A stretch of DNA of 64,000 nt, from contig NZ_QQTY01000004.1 in assembly GCF_003670115.1 (NCBI RefSeq), positions 496,001 through 560,000 on the forward strand, written 5' to 3'. The translations under genes and the position numbers were made by a program. How positions within the stretch are numbered: the first letter of the stretch is position 1; every line of letters starts with the position of its first letter. This stretch comes from Natronorubrum halophilum (lineage in GTDB: Archaea; Halobacteriota; Halobacteria; Halobacteriales; Natrialbaceae). Under the pieces are notes generated by a model. It did no database searches. It was not told the DNA's origin and saw only the letters and a program-made list of their open reading frames with translations. Shown piece by piece: positions 1 to 8,196 of this stretch.

Positions 1-898
1 TGTAGAACGTGACCGTATCCATCCCGCTGGCGACGGCATCGATGTTGATATCGCTCTCGGAAAGCGCCTTCGAGAGGTGGTTGAAGATGCCGGGCTGATT
101 GCGGATCGCACGGCCGGCGACGGTCAGACAGGCCAGCGGCCGCTCGCGAAGGTCGACGAGGTTCTTGAACTCGCCCTCGATGCTGGTGCCGCCGGAGAGC
201 AGATCGCCGTGCTGGTAGTGGACGACCCGGACGTCGAGGTTGCCGCCCTTGTACGACAGTGCGGAGGGCGCGACGACTTCGGCCCCGCGAAAGGAGAGGT
301 TGCGGAGTTCGTCGACGGAGATCTCGCCGACGTTGCGAGCGCCTTCGACGACGTGGGGATCGCCGGTCATGACGCCCTCGACGTCGGTGACGATGACGAC
401 CTCGTCGGCGTCCATGTACTTGCCCATCATGACGGCCGTGGTGTCGCTGCCACCGCGGCCCAGCGTCGTGATCGAGCCCTCCGGCCCTTCCGCGAGAAAG
501 CCCGTGAGAACCGGGACGGTGTCCTCGAGGCCCTCGGCGACCTCGAGGGCGCGTTTCTGGGTCTCCTCGACGTTGACCTCGCCGAACTCGTCGGTGACGA
601 CCGGCCAGTCGTCGCCGCCGGGTTCGAGGAACGTCGCGTCGATGCCGCGAGCCGACAGTGCGGCCTTCAACATCCGGACGGACGTCCGTTCGCCCATGCT
701 GACGATCTGGGCGCGGTCGGCTTCGTCCGTCTCGAAGGTGATGTCGTCGAGCAGGTCGTCGGTCGTCGATCCCATCGCGCTGGCGACGACAGCGATCTCG
801 TGACCGTCCTCGACGGCCGCCGCGATCGAATCCGCCGCGCGGTTGATACGATCCCCGCTCCCGAGACTCGTGCCGCCGAATTTGGCTACGACGCGCAT
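1..898 (-). CDS. lysC: Aspartate kinase (C-terminus cut by window edge)
   Basis: Phosphorylates aspartate, the first step towards lysine, threonine, methionine and diaminopimelate. About 299 codons are visible from an ATG whose complement lies at 896-898. The N-terminus has the kinase signature KFGGTSLGSG, followed by a GRGGSDTTA segment, the amino-acid kinase fold, and the beginning of an ACT regulatory domain near the window start. The C-terminal part of the ACT region runs off the window. A divergent AT-rich stretch near 985-998 could be its promoter. The family is very likely; the symbol is the usual one for a monofunctional aspartokinase. Confidence 0.93.
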   Translation of the reverse strand, partial: MRVVAKFGGTSLGSGDRINRAADSIAAAVEDGHEIAVVASAMGSTTDDLLDDITFETDEADRAQIVSMGERTSVRMLKAALSARGIDATFLEPGGDDWPVVTDEFGEVNVEETQKRALEVAEGLEDTVPVLTGFLAEGPEGSITTLGRGGSDTTAVMMGKYMDADEVVIVTDVEGVMTGDPHVVEGARNVGEISVDELRNLSFRGAEVVAPSALSYKGGNLDVRVVHYQHGDLLSGGTSIEGEFKNLVDLRERPLACLTVAGRAIRNQPGIFNHLSKALSESDINIDAVASGMDTVTFY

Positions 899-1171
899 AC
901 TGCCACCTCATCCCCGACTCGACTGATAATCGCTTCGCTCATATGCCACTCCGTTACCAGAGCGAGCAGATAACTGTGTCCATCGTTCGTATTTTTACCG
1001 TCGTTCGCCGCTCGAGCGAGCGCGAGGACCTCGTTCGAATAGCTGGTGACAGCGGATTCGACGTACGTGGCCACAGATCGTGTCGCTGCCCGAGAGGGTC
1101 TCTCGAGACGTCATCACGTTGCCGGGATCGCGGGCGGGATTTATGTTCGTGCGTAGCATTGCCACACGACA

Positions 1172-1609
1172 ATGAACGTACGGGACGCTCTCGAGGCGGA
1201 CGCCGACGCGCTGGCGTCGATCGCCGACTCGCCGACCGACGTGATGCGAAACCTGGTCCACGACCGGACGGTGCGCGTCGCCGAGGACGGGGCCCACGAT
1301 CCGAACATGGACGTCGCGGAGTCACAGTACAAGGGCTCCGATCCCGAGGATCTGCTGGGATTCATCAGCTTCGACGCGAAAGCGGACACCGTCCACGTGA
1401 CCCAGCTCGACGGAACGAGCGAAGCGTGCAAGCGACTGCTCGCCGAGCCGGTTCGGTTCGCCGAGCGCGAATCGATGGCCGTCGAAGTGCTGGTCTCGCC
1501 CGACACGGAGACCATCGAGACGGCTGCCCAAGAACTCGGATTCGAGCGACGGGGACGCGGTCCGCGCTTCGACGGCTCCCCGACGGTTCGGTTTCGACTC
1601 GAGCCCTAG
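1172..1609 (+). CDS. GNAT-like small protein, haloarchaeal
   Basis: This 145-residue acidic protein starts like an acetyltransferase (MNVRDALEADADALASIAD) and ends with a stretch resembling the last strands of a GNAT fold (AAQELGFERRGRGPRF). The usual acetyl-CoA loop Q/RxxGxG/A is not evident, so activity is uncertain. A TATA-like ggatttatg lies about 30 bases before the start. It is a single gene between lysC and an acyl-CoA synthetase. The acetyltransferase call rests on fold-like pattern only. Confidence 0.75.
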   Translation: MNVRDALEADADALASIADSPTDVMRNLVHDRTVRVAEDGAHDPNMDVAESQYKGSDPEDLLGFISFDAKADTVHVTQLDGTSEACKRLLAEPVRFAERESMAVEVLVSPDTETIETAAQELGFERRGRGPRFDGSPTVRFRLEP

Positions 1610-1966
1610 TCGACGCGCCATCCCCATTCTTATAGGAGCCACTGAACGTCACTGCACACCAGATCGCACGAGGCCAGCGCGGTTCGGAGCGAGCGCGGTT
1701 CGGAGCGAACGAAGTGAGCGAGAACCGCGGGAACGCGAACGGTGAGCCCTGCGAGCCGTGAGCGAACGAAGTGAACGAGAACTGCGGGGATGCGATCGGT
1801 GTGTAACTCGTTTCAGTTGTGACTATAGCGACGACGAGACGCACCGATCGCCGACGCCGAGGACGCGCGAGAACGACGTCCGTCTCTGCGGTCGCGGGTT
1901 TTCTCCAGTATCTCGGCTGTGAAAATACCCGAAGCAATTATTGCCGCAAGCGATGGCGTCCGGTGT
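1610..1966. repeat. Intergenic region with imperfect direct repeats
   Basis: No gene is seen in this gap of about 357 bases. It contains a short tandem duplication (gcgcggttcggagcga at about 1677 and 1693) and two related copies of a roughly 42-base unit at 1703-1744 and 1760-1801, both built on gagcgaacgaagtgarcgag. The 3' end holds an AT-rich aattatt about 27 bases before the acyl-CoA synthetase ATG, a likely promoter. The repeat family resembles low-complexity intergenic elements common in haloarchaea; its function is unknown. Confidence 0.55.
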
Positions 1967-3649
1967 ATGGTATCTGACCACAACATGCCCGACTACGAGC
2001 AAGTGCGGGACGGATTCGCGTGGACGGACATCTACGAGGCAGCGGACTGGGACGCGCCCGAGGAACTGAACATCGCCCACGAGGTCTGTGACCGCCACGC
2101 CGAGAACAACGAGACGGTCGCGCTCTACCAGGTGAGCGAGGACGGGGAGTTGACCACGACGACGTTCTGGGAACTGGCCGAGGCGACGAACCGGTTCGCG
2201 AACGTCCTCGAGTCCCTGGGGATCGAACGAGGCGACCGCGTCTTCTCCTACATGCCGCGGATCCCCGAACACTACGTCGCGCTGGTGGGAACGCTCAAGC
2301 GCGGTGCCGTCTTCGGCGGCATCAACGAGCGGTTCGGCCCCGACGGCATCTCGTATCGACTGGCCGACTGCGACGCGACGGCGGTCGTCACTACCGCGGA
2401 CAATCGCGATATCGTCGCTGACGCGCTCGAGGACGCCCCCTCGGTCGAACACGTCATCGTCGTCAGCGACGACGGGACGGGGATCCGACGCGGCGACGTC
2501 AGCTACCGCGCCGAGATGGAGACGGCGAGCCGCGAGTACGAAGCGGCGGATACCGGCGGCGAGGACGATGCGCTGCTGTACTACACCAGCGGCACGACCG
2601 GGCTGGCGAAGGGGGTACTCCACAAACACCGGTGGGTCGCCGGCGTTGCCGCCACGCAGAAGTACGCCGCCGACTTGCAGGCGGGCGATTGCTACTGGTC
2701 GACGGCCGACCTCGGCTGGCTGACCGGGCCGATCAACACGCTGGGTGCCTGGTACTGGGGTACCGCCTTGTTCACCTACGAGGGCGAGTTCGACCCCGAG
2801 GCGTGGGCCGACCTCCTCGACGCCTATCCGATCACCGTCCTGTTCTCGGTGCCGACGGCCTACCGGATGCTCCGCGAACACGAGGCGGTTCTCGAGGACG
2901 TCTCGCTGGATCTCCGCCACGCGCTCTCGATCGGCGAACCGCTCTCGGCGGGCGTCGTCGAGTGGGGCGAGGAGACTCTCGGCGTCACCATCCACGACAC
3001 CTACGGCCAGACCGAGACGGGAAACATGATCATCAACAACTATCCGTCCATGGACGTTCGGCCTGGTTCGATGGGGAAACCGCTGCCCGGGATCGAGGCC
3101 GCCGTCGTCGACCCCGAGACCGGCGAGGTGCTCGAGCCCGGCGAGACCGGCGAGATCGCCCAGCGCGGGGACTACCCCTGCTTCTTCGCGGAGTACTGGG
3201 AGAAGCCCGAGCAGACCGCGGACTGCTTCGTCGACGGGCCGGAGAACGAGTGGTACCTGTCGGGCGACCTCGCGCACGCGGACGAGGACGGCTACATCTG
3301 GTTCGAGGGCCGGGCCGACGACGTCATCCTCTCCTCGGGCTACCGCATCGGTCCCTTCGAGGTCGAGAGTTCGCTCGGCGAACACGAGGCCGTCGCCGAA
3401 GCCGCCGTCGTCCCGAAGCCACACCGGGAGCGAGGCAACATCGTGAAGGCCTACATCGTTCCCAGCGACGGTGTGACGCCGTCGGCGGACCTCGAGGAGG
3501 ACATCACGAACCACGTGAAAACCGAACTGTCGGCCCACGAGTACCCCCGCGAGATCGAGTTCCGCGACGAACTCCCGAAAACGGTCACGGGGAAGATCCG
3601 CCGAACGGAGCTCCAGGATGAGACCGAAACGGACGCCGAGACGACCTGA
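1967..3649 (+). CDS. AMP-forming acyl-CoA synthetase (ANL superfamily)
   Basis: Activates a carboxylic acid to its acyl-CoA through an acyl-adenylate. The 560-residue protein shows the ANL core motifs in order: YYTSGTTGLAKG (about residue 205), TYGQTETG, the GDLA aspartate, GRADDVILSSGYRIGPFEVE at the hinge, and the catalytic lysine region LPKTVTGKIRRTEL. It most resembles the acetyl-/medium-chain (AcsM) branch. The ATG at 1967 is preferred over one 48 bases upstream, because an AT-rich box sits about 27 bases before 1967 and the protein then starts MVSDHNMPDYEQ. It appears monocistronic. The substrate cannot be fixed from sequence. Confidence 0.9.
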   Translation: MVSDHNMPDYEQVRDGFAWTDIYEAADWDAPEELNIAHEVCDRHAENNETVALYQVSEDGELTTTTFWELAEATNRFANVLESLGIERGDRVFSYMPRIPEHYVALVGTLKRGAVFGGINERFGPDGISYRLADCDATAVVTTADNRDIVADALEDAPSVEHVIVVSDDGTGIRRGDVSYRAEMETASREYEAADTGGEDDALLYYTSGTTGLAKGVLHKHRWVAGVAATQKYAADLQAGDCYWSTADLGWLTGPINTLGAWYWGTALFTYEGEFDPEAWADLLDAYPITVLFSVPTAYRMLREHEAVLEDVSLDLRHALSIGEPLSAGVVEWGEETLGVTIHDTYGQTETGNMIINNYPSMDVRPGSMGKPLPGIEAAVVDPETGEVLEPGETGEIAQRGDYPCFFAEYWEKPEQTADCFVDGPENEWYLSGDLAHADEDGYIWFEGRADDVILSSGYRIGPFEVESSLGEHEAVAEAAVVPKPHRERGNIVKAYIVPSDGVTPSADLEEDITNHVKTELSAHEYPREIEFRDELPKTVTGKIRRTELQDETETDAETT

Positions 3650-3724
3650 GACGGACTAAAGCGAGCGCTCGATCCGTGCCGCCGACCGCTACTTCCGAGT
3701 CCGGCCACAGATTCGATCGGGACG

Positions 3725-4483
3725 TCACACGAGCAACAAGATACCGGTGTACCCCATTATCCCGGCGACGAACGCCCAGAATCGGCTCTCGCGATCCCTG
3801 GGAAGCTCCTCCTTGATCACGTTGAGGATGATGCCGCCGGACAAAAACGCGAGCAGGAGGCTGATGAGGATCTCGGGAAGGCCGACGAGGAGTCCGATCA
3901 GCGTTCCGACGAGGATCGCGCCGGCGAGCAGCCATCGGCCGACGCGATCGTAGACCTCCCGGTGGTGCTCGCGCAGACCGTAGTCGTTGACGACGAAGTG
4001 AAGCCCCATCGCCGTCCCGTAGAGCAACAGGCTCGAGAGGCCAGTCTCCTCCTGATGCAATAAGAGATAGCCGATGAGTGCGTTGTACGCGGTAAACGAG
4101 CCGATGTGTATCCAGAACACGCTCGCTCCAGAGTGGATCGTCGTCCCGTCGGTCGCCCGCCGGTCCGGCTCGCGACGCGATCGCCGAGCGATCTGCTCGA
4201 GTCCGTAAAAGAGCGTGAATCCGACGAGCGCCGCGATGAACAGGGATCGTTCGTGAGTCGCCTCGAGGACGATGTTCGTCGGTTCGACGGCTTCGACGAC
4301 TCGGGATTGGTGGTCCGTGATCTCGGGGAGTAAGTGGACGAAAACGTACGCGACGGAGACGCCGCCACACAGCGAGAGCCAGCCGCTTCGAGGAACGCCC
4401 TGGAGGAATCGGAGTCGGCGGGCGCCGATGTGCACCGCCGCGAGACCGCTAGCGACGAGAACCACACCGACTATCGAGACCAT
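3725..4483 (-). CDS. ZIP-like integral membrane protein
   Basis: A 252-residue protein with about seven hydrophobic segments. HLLPEI after the second segment and a glycine-rich last loop (SGGIILNVIKEELPRD) resemble the ZIP metal-transporter fold. However, the ZIP metal motifs (HNxxDG and HExPHE) are not intact: the corresponding helices carry LHFVVNDYG and an N/E-containing loop. It may therefore be a diverged, non-canonical member. The gene stands alone, convergent with the acyl-CoA synthetase. Confidence 0.75.
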   Translation of the reverse strand: MVSIVGVVLVASGLAAVHIGARRLRFLQGVPRSGWLSLCGGVSVAYVFVHLLPEITDHQSRVVEAVEPTNIVLEATHERSLFIAALVGFTLFYGLEQIARRSRREPDRRATDGTTIHSGASVFWIHIGSFTAYNALIGYLLLHQEETGLSSLLLYGTAMGLHFVVNDYGLREHHREVYDRVGRWLLAGAILVGTLIGLLVGLPEILISLLLAFLSGGIILNVIKEELPRDRESRFWAFVAGIMGYTGILLLV

Positions 4484-4523
4484 CGTCGGATACTTCGAGA
4501 AGCGCGGTGATAAAGTACATCCA

Positions 4524-4613
4524 GTGTACGGGGAGCGTGCGAGCGGTGTGCGGGCAATATGCGAGTAGGATACGGGAAATGTGCGAGCAACGTACGGGAA
4601 GTGTGCGGGCAGC
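4524..4613. repeat. Four imperfect ~21-base tandem repeats
   Basis: Between the ZIP-like gene and the polB stop, a unit related to gtacgggaagtgtgcgagc is repeated about four times with substitutions. It lies upstream of the minus-strand membrane protein and just past the polB 3' end. No coding capacity is seen. It may be a slippage array. Confidence 0.55.
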
Positions 4614-4655
4614 GCGTGGATGACGTTTCGCGAGCGTCCGAACGGCCAGGAGCTG

Positions 4656-6212
4656 TCAGCTGAATTTCTGAACGGTCACGTCGAGCGTATCGAGATCGAC
4701 GATGGGCGCGTAGCCGGCGTCTGGATCGATGTTGACGCTCTTCTGAAAATCCGTCTGGGACTGCCAGCAGCCGGAGTTGATCGCGAGCACGTTGTGGTAC
4801 TTCCCGAAGCCGAGTTTGTGGACGTGGCCGGTGTGGAAGATGTCGGGAACGTCCTCCATGATGAGGTAGTCCTGCTCTTCGGGTGCGAGTCGCGTGTGGC
4901 CGCCGAACTGCGGGGCGACGTGGCGCTTTTTGAGAAGGTGATACATCGCCTTGTGTGGCTCCTCGTAGCTCGCCTTCTCCTCGGGCAGTTCCGCGATCAC
5001 TTCGTCCAGCGAGACGCCGTGGTACATCAGTATGGAGACGCCCTCGAGCGTCACCGTCGACGGATTGCTCACGATCCGCGGGTCGTGAGCCGACATGATC
5101 CCGCGGAGTTCCTCGTCGAACCCGGGCTGGGGCTCCGCGAGGCGAACTGCATCGTGATTTCCTGGAATCATGACGATCTCGATGTCGCCGGGAACCCGCT
5201 TGAGGTATTCGTTGAAGGCTTCGTACTGGTCGTAGATGTCGACGATGTCGAGCTCCTCGTCCTGATCGGGGTAGATACCGACGCCCTCGACCATGTCGCC
5301 CGCGATCAACAGGTACTCGACGTGCTGGGCTTGCTCCGTGTGGAGCCAGTCGGCGAACCGGTTCCAGGCGTCGTGCATGAACTCCTGACTGCCGACGTGC
5401 ACGTCGCTAATCAGGGCCGCCTGGACGTGGCGATCCGCCGTCGACGGCTCGTGCGTCCGGGGGATATCCGGGAAGTACATCGAGTCGACGAACGCGATTC
5501 CCGAGTCGTCGGCGAGGGTTCCCTCCATGGCCAACACCTCGTCGCAGAGCAGTTCTTCGACCAGATCGGCGTACTCCCGGTCTTTCATCACCAGCCACGG
5601 GAAGGTCCCGGTGGCGTCCTCGAGTTCGATCAACCAGTGGCCGCTCGCCGTCGACCGGATGTCGTTGACCAGCCCGACCATCGCCACCTCGCCGCCGCCC
5701 GGCATCTTCTGGATCGCTGTCGCCGGTCGGTGATTGATCCGGCTTCGCAGTTTTGCCCCTAATCGCTCGAGTCGATCCCGAAAGACGGCGACGAAATCGC
5801 TGTACTCGCCCGTCCCCGTACTCTGGCCGGTCATATCCCCATCGATCTCGAGCGATCGCAACGCGGGATCGACCGATCTCTCGGCGTCTGTAGACCCCTT
5901 CGTTTCAACTGGAGAATACCCTCCTATGGCGGTTGGATCCGAGACGGTGGCTCCAGTTGAAGCGGAGGGGTCTTCGCCGTCGGGTTCGGAACCGCCCGCT
6001 CCCGGTTTCGAGGTCGGGTCGGACGCCGAAAGCGTCGTTCGAACGTGATCGGATCGAACGACCAGCGCATCCTCGGGAAGGGTCTCGATAACGCGCTCGA
6101 GGGCGGCCTGCGGATCGTCGGCCGACGCGAGGTGGGTCACCGCTTCGCGCTCGGCGTTGTAGCCGCGACTGGTGAGTTCGCTGACGATCCGGGCCGACGC
6201 CTCGAGTGGCAC
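4656..6212 (-). CDS. polB: DNA polymerase D small subunit (DP1), exonuclease
   Basis: The proofreading and structural subunit of the archaeal replicase PolD. The 518-residue protein starts at GTG (complement at 6210-6212). It has an N-terminal domain (1-62), a low-complexity acidic linker (about 63-135), an OB-like domain (about 170-245) and a calcineurin-type nuclease domain with SDVHVGS (269-275), GDMVEG (305-310), GNHD (351-354) and GHVH (462-465), so the metal ligands look intact. It lies about 3.7 kb from orc1, a common haloarchaeal arrangement. Oddly, the linker DNA carries two inverted ORB-like sites. The large subunit is not in the window. Confidence 0.95.
   Translation of the reverse strand: MPLEASARIVSELTSRGYNAEREAVTHLASADDPQAALERVIETLPEDALVVRSDHVRTTLSASDPTSKPGAGGSEPDGEDPSASTGATVSDPTAIGGYSPVETKGSTDAERSVDPALRSLEIDGDMTGQSTGTGEYSDFVAVFRDRLERLGAKLRSRINHRPATAIQKMPGGGEVAMVGLVNDIRSTASGHWLIELEDATGTFPWLVMKDREYADLVEELLCDEVLAMEGTLADDSGIAFVDSMYFPDIPRTHEPSTADRHVQAALISDVHVGSQEFMHDAWNRFADWLHTEQAQHVEYLLIAGDMVEGVGIYPDQDEELDIVDIYDQYEAFNEYLKRVPGDIEIVMIPGNHDAVRLAEPQPGFDEELRGIMSAHDPRIVSNPSTVTLEGVSILMYHGVSLDEVIAELPEEKASYEEPHKAMYHLLKKRHVAPQFGGHTRLAPEEQDYLIMEDVPDIFHTGHVHKLGFGKYHNVLAINSGCWQSQTDFQKSVNIDPDAGYAPIVDLDTLDVTVQKFS
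5894..5971. repeat. Inverted pair of ORB-like elements inside polB
   Basis: ACCCCTTCGTTTCAACTGGA lies at 5894-5913, and an inverted relative reads TCCAGTTGAAGCGGAGGGGT at 5952-5971. They are 38 bases apart and in opposite orientation, matching the 20-mer of the adjacent oriC at 17-19 positions. They fall in the unstructured linker of DP1 (about residues 81-106) in two different reading contexts. Orc1 binding is inferred from similarity only. Confidence 0.65.
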
Positions 6213-6468
6213 ACCCTTCGCATTCGCGAGCGGAGAGAAAAGGATACCGTAATAGTGCGATCGGTGAGCGACGGGGTCGAGATTTCGAACCGATACCTGC
6301 CATCGGTACCAGTGAACCTGTCGATTCGATCGGCGTTGACGGTGGATCGCGATCGAATCTGACGAAAGCGACGGCGTTTACCGTGTCTCTCCGCGGTATC
6401 GATATCCCGTCTCACCGGAAGTTGACGGAGCAGAAGGTTGATTGTGCGTCCCGGCAAAACGGGTGACG

Positions 6469-7422
6469 ATGAGCGGTTCTAACCCCGGCGATCCACCTGA
6501 CGACTCCGGTGATCGCGGCGAGTATACCCGTGATCGGCAGGGTCGAAGCGCAGACGACAACCGGAGTCCGCCCGGGGAATCGTCCGACACGCCCGAAACG
6601 GCCGCCGGTCCCAACCCCACCACCCGCAACGGAATGACGATCGAGGACGACGGCGTCGTCCGCTGGTTCCTGAAATCCGAGGACGGAACGGTCGTGATGG
6701 TGCGGGATATCCTCGGCAGCGTCGCTATCGTCGCCGTCATCGGCCTCATTCTCTTCGGTATCAGTGGCATCTGGCCGCCGCTGGTCGCCGTCGAGAGCGG
6801 CAGTATGGAGCCGAACATGCAGGAAGGCGACCTGATTTTCGTCGTCGCCGACGACCGATTCGTCGGCGACGGCTCCGTCGATAACACCGGTGTCGTCCCG
6901 CTTGAGCAGGGAGCGGAGAGCGGTCACGAGAAGTTCAACGGCGCTGGCGACGTCATCATCTTCCAGCCCAACGGTAATCCAGCGGAGACGCCGGTGATCC
7001 ACCGTGCGCACTTCTGGGTCGAAGAGGGCGAAAACTGGGTGGATACCAAAGCCGACGAAGAGATCATCGGCGACGCGACCTGTGACGAGGTGTACACGTG
7101 CCCGGCGAAACACGATGGGTTCATCACGAAAGGTGATAACAACGACGGCTACGATCAGTACGGGAACGGTATCAGCGACGTCGTTAGACCTGACTGGGTC
7201 ACCGGCAAGGCGATGTTCCGGATCCCGTGGCTCGGCCACGTCCGACTGGCGTTCGATTCGATTCTCGGGGGCACAATGGCTCCATCTCCGGTGATCTACG
7301 ACGATCCGGCGGCATCGATCGACCCCAGGCCATCAGCCGCACACGCCGGACTCGCCGGCGCGACGGGAATCGCAGGTACCGGCGCGGGCGTCGCCGTCGC
7401 GATCGGTCGACATCGAACCTGA
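6469..7422 (+). CDS. Archaeal signal peptidase I (Sec11-like)
   Basis: Membrane protease that removes Sec signal peptides. The 317-residue protein has a long polar N-terminus (1-78), one membrane segment (about 82-100) and the catalytic serine in SGSMEP (Ser112). The general-base histidine is in PVIHR (His178), as expected for the archaeal/eukaryotic Ser-His type, followed by TKGDNN (220-225). After the catalytic domain is a C-terminal extension with a weak second hydrophobic stretch. The ATG at 6469 is preferred over one nine codons upstream. It is divergent from polB and sits in the conserved origin neighbourhood. Confidence 0.92.
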   Translation: MSGSNPGDPPDDSGDRGEYTRDRQGRSADDNRSPPGESSDTPETAAGPNPTTRNGMTIEDDGVVRWFLKSEDGTVVMVRDILGSVAIVAVIGLILFGISGIWPPLVAVESGSMEPNMQEGDLIFVVADDRFVGDGSVDNTGVVPLEQGAESGHEKFNGAGDVIIFQPNGNPAETPVIHRAHFWVEEGENWVDTKADEEIIGDATCDEVYTCPAKHDGFITKGDNNDGYDQYGNGISDVVRPDWVTGKAMFRIPWLGHVRLAFDSILGGTMAPSPVIYDDPAASIDPRPSAAHAGLAGATGIAGTGAGVAVAIGRHRT

Positions 7423-7557
7423 GTTCGCGATCACCGGCCGCCCGCCGGTGAAACGATTTTTGACGGCACCGTTTCGAGTCGAACCGACGGTGGTCGAGAA
7501 GCGACTCGGGGTGAACCAGCACCCGCGACGACTCCCGCGATCGAATAGGCGGCCCGA

Positions 7558-8001
7558 TCACGCGGAAGTCGTGATCTCGAGTCGGAGTTCGTCGCCGTCG
7601 CGGACGTCGTACTCCGCCGGATCGACGGTTTCTCCGTTGACCACAAACGACAGTTCCGTGTCGGAATCGCCGCCGTCGTAGGCGATTCCGTTGATCGTGA
7701 CGACGTGATCGTCGCCGTTCCGGGCGTACTCGAAGTGAGGGAGGAGATCGAGTCCCTCGACGAACGTGACCGGTTCCTCGCCCTCCATGTACCAGTACTC
7801 GTCTCGCTCGTGGAGATGGAACTCGATCGAGTCGTTTTCGGCGTGTTCGGACTGGAATCGGTCCGCGGAGAGATCGACCGGGGAGCCGTCGATGACGACG
7901 TCAATCCCACCGCGATCGTACTCGATCTTGCCGTCGGTGAAGACGCAGCCGGCGAGCGAGGCGAGACTCGCCGTCGTCGCGATGACGGCCCGTCGCTTCA
8001 T
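7558..8001 (-). CDS. Haloarchaeal lipoprotein with ubiquitin-like C-terminus
   Basis: A 147-residue secreted lipoprotein. The N-terminus MKRRAVIATTASLASLAGC carries a basic start, a hydrophobic core and a lipobox LAGC. The C-terminus (VNGETVDPAEYDVRDGD) resembles a MoaD/ThiS or ubiquitin-like beta-grasp strand-loop, a weak inference. A TATA-like tatattgg complement at 8023-8030 lies about 27 bases from the ATG, so the mRNA is probably leaderless. It stands between the signal peptidase and orc1. Function unknown. Confidence 0.78.
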   Translation of the reverse strand: MKRRAVIATTASLASLAGCVFTDGKIEYDRGGIDVVIDGSPVDLSADRFQSEHAENDSIEFHLHERDEYWYMEGEEPVTFVEGLDLLPHFEYARNGDDHVVTINGIAYDGGDSDTELSFVVNGETVDPAEYDVRDGDELRLEITTSA

Positions 8002-8185
8002 GTCGAACCGAACTCACTCGACGTATATTGGTCCATCGTTGAGCCCCGCTGGGACGGATTCGACCTCGGAAACGCAGTTCGCACACGACGGGGAGATCAC
8101 GGCGTACATCTCGAGAGACAGTCTGTACGGACACGTGCTCCGACGATCCGCCTGCAACACCGTCGCGATGACGGCCCGTCGCTTC
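7975..8185. repeat. Direct repeat of the lipoprotein gene's first codons
   Basis: A 25-base segment at 7975-7999 (start of the lipoprotein gene, encoding KRRAVIAT on the minus strand) is repeated exactly at 8161-8185, between that gene and the orc1 stop. The second copy has no start codon and its downstream sequence diverges at once. It looks like the remnant of a duplicated or decayed lipoprotein start. Confidence 0.7.
8023..8030 (-). promoter_or_regulatory. TATA box of the lipoprotein gene
   Basis: On the minus strand the sequence reads ccaatatacgt, centred about 27 bases before the ATG at 8001, the usual archaeal spacing for a leaderless transcript. Confidence 0.5.
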
Positions 8186-8196
8186 TTCGCGTAGAA

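Noticed and set aside
1823-3538. 571-codon minus-strand frame over the acyl-CoA synthetase
   Set aside because: Antisense shadow with no domain pattern; the plus-strand protein has all ANL motifs.
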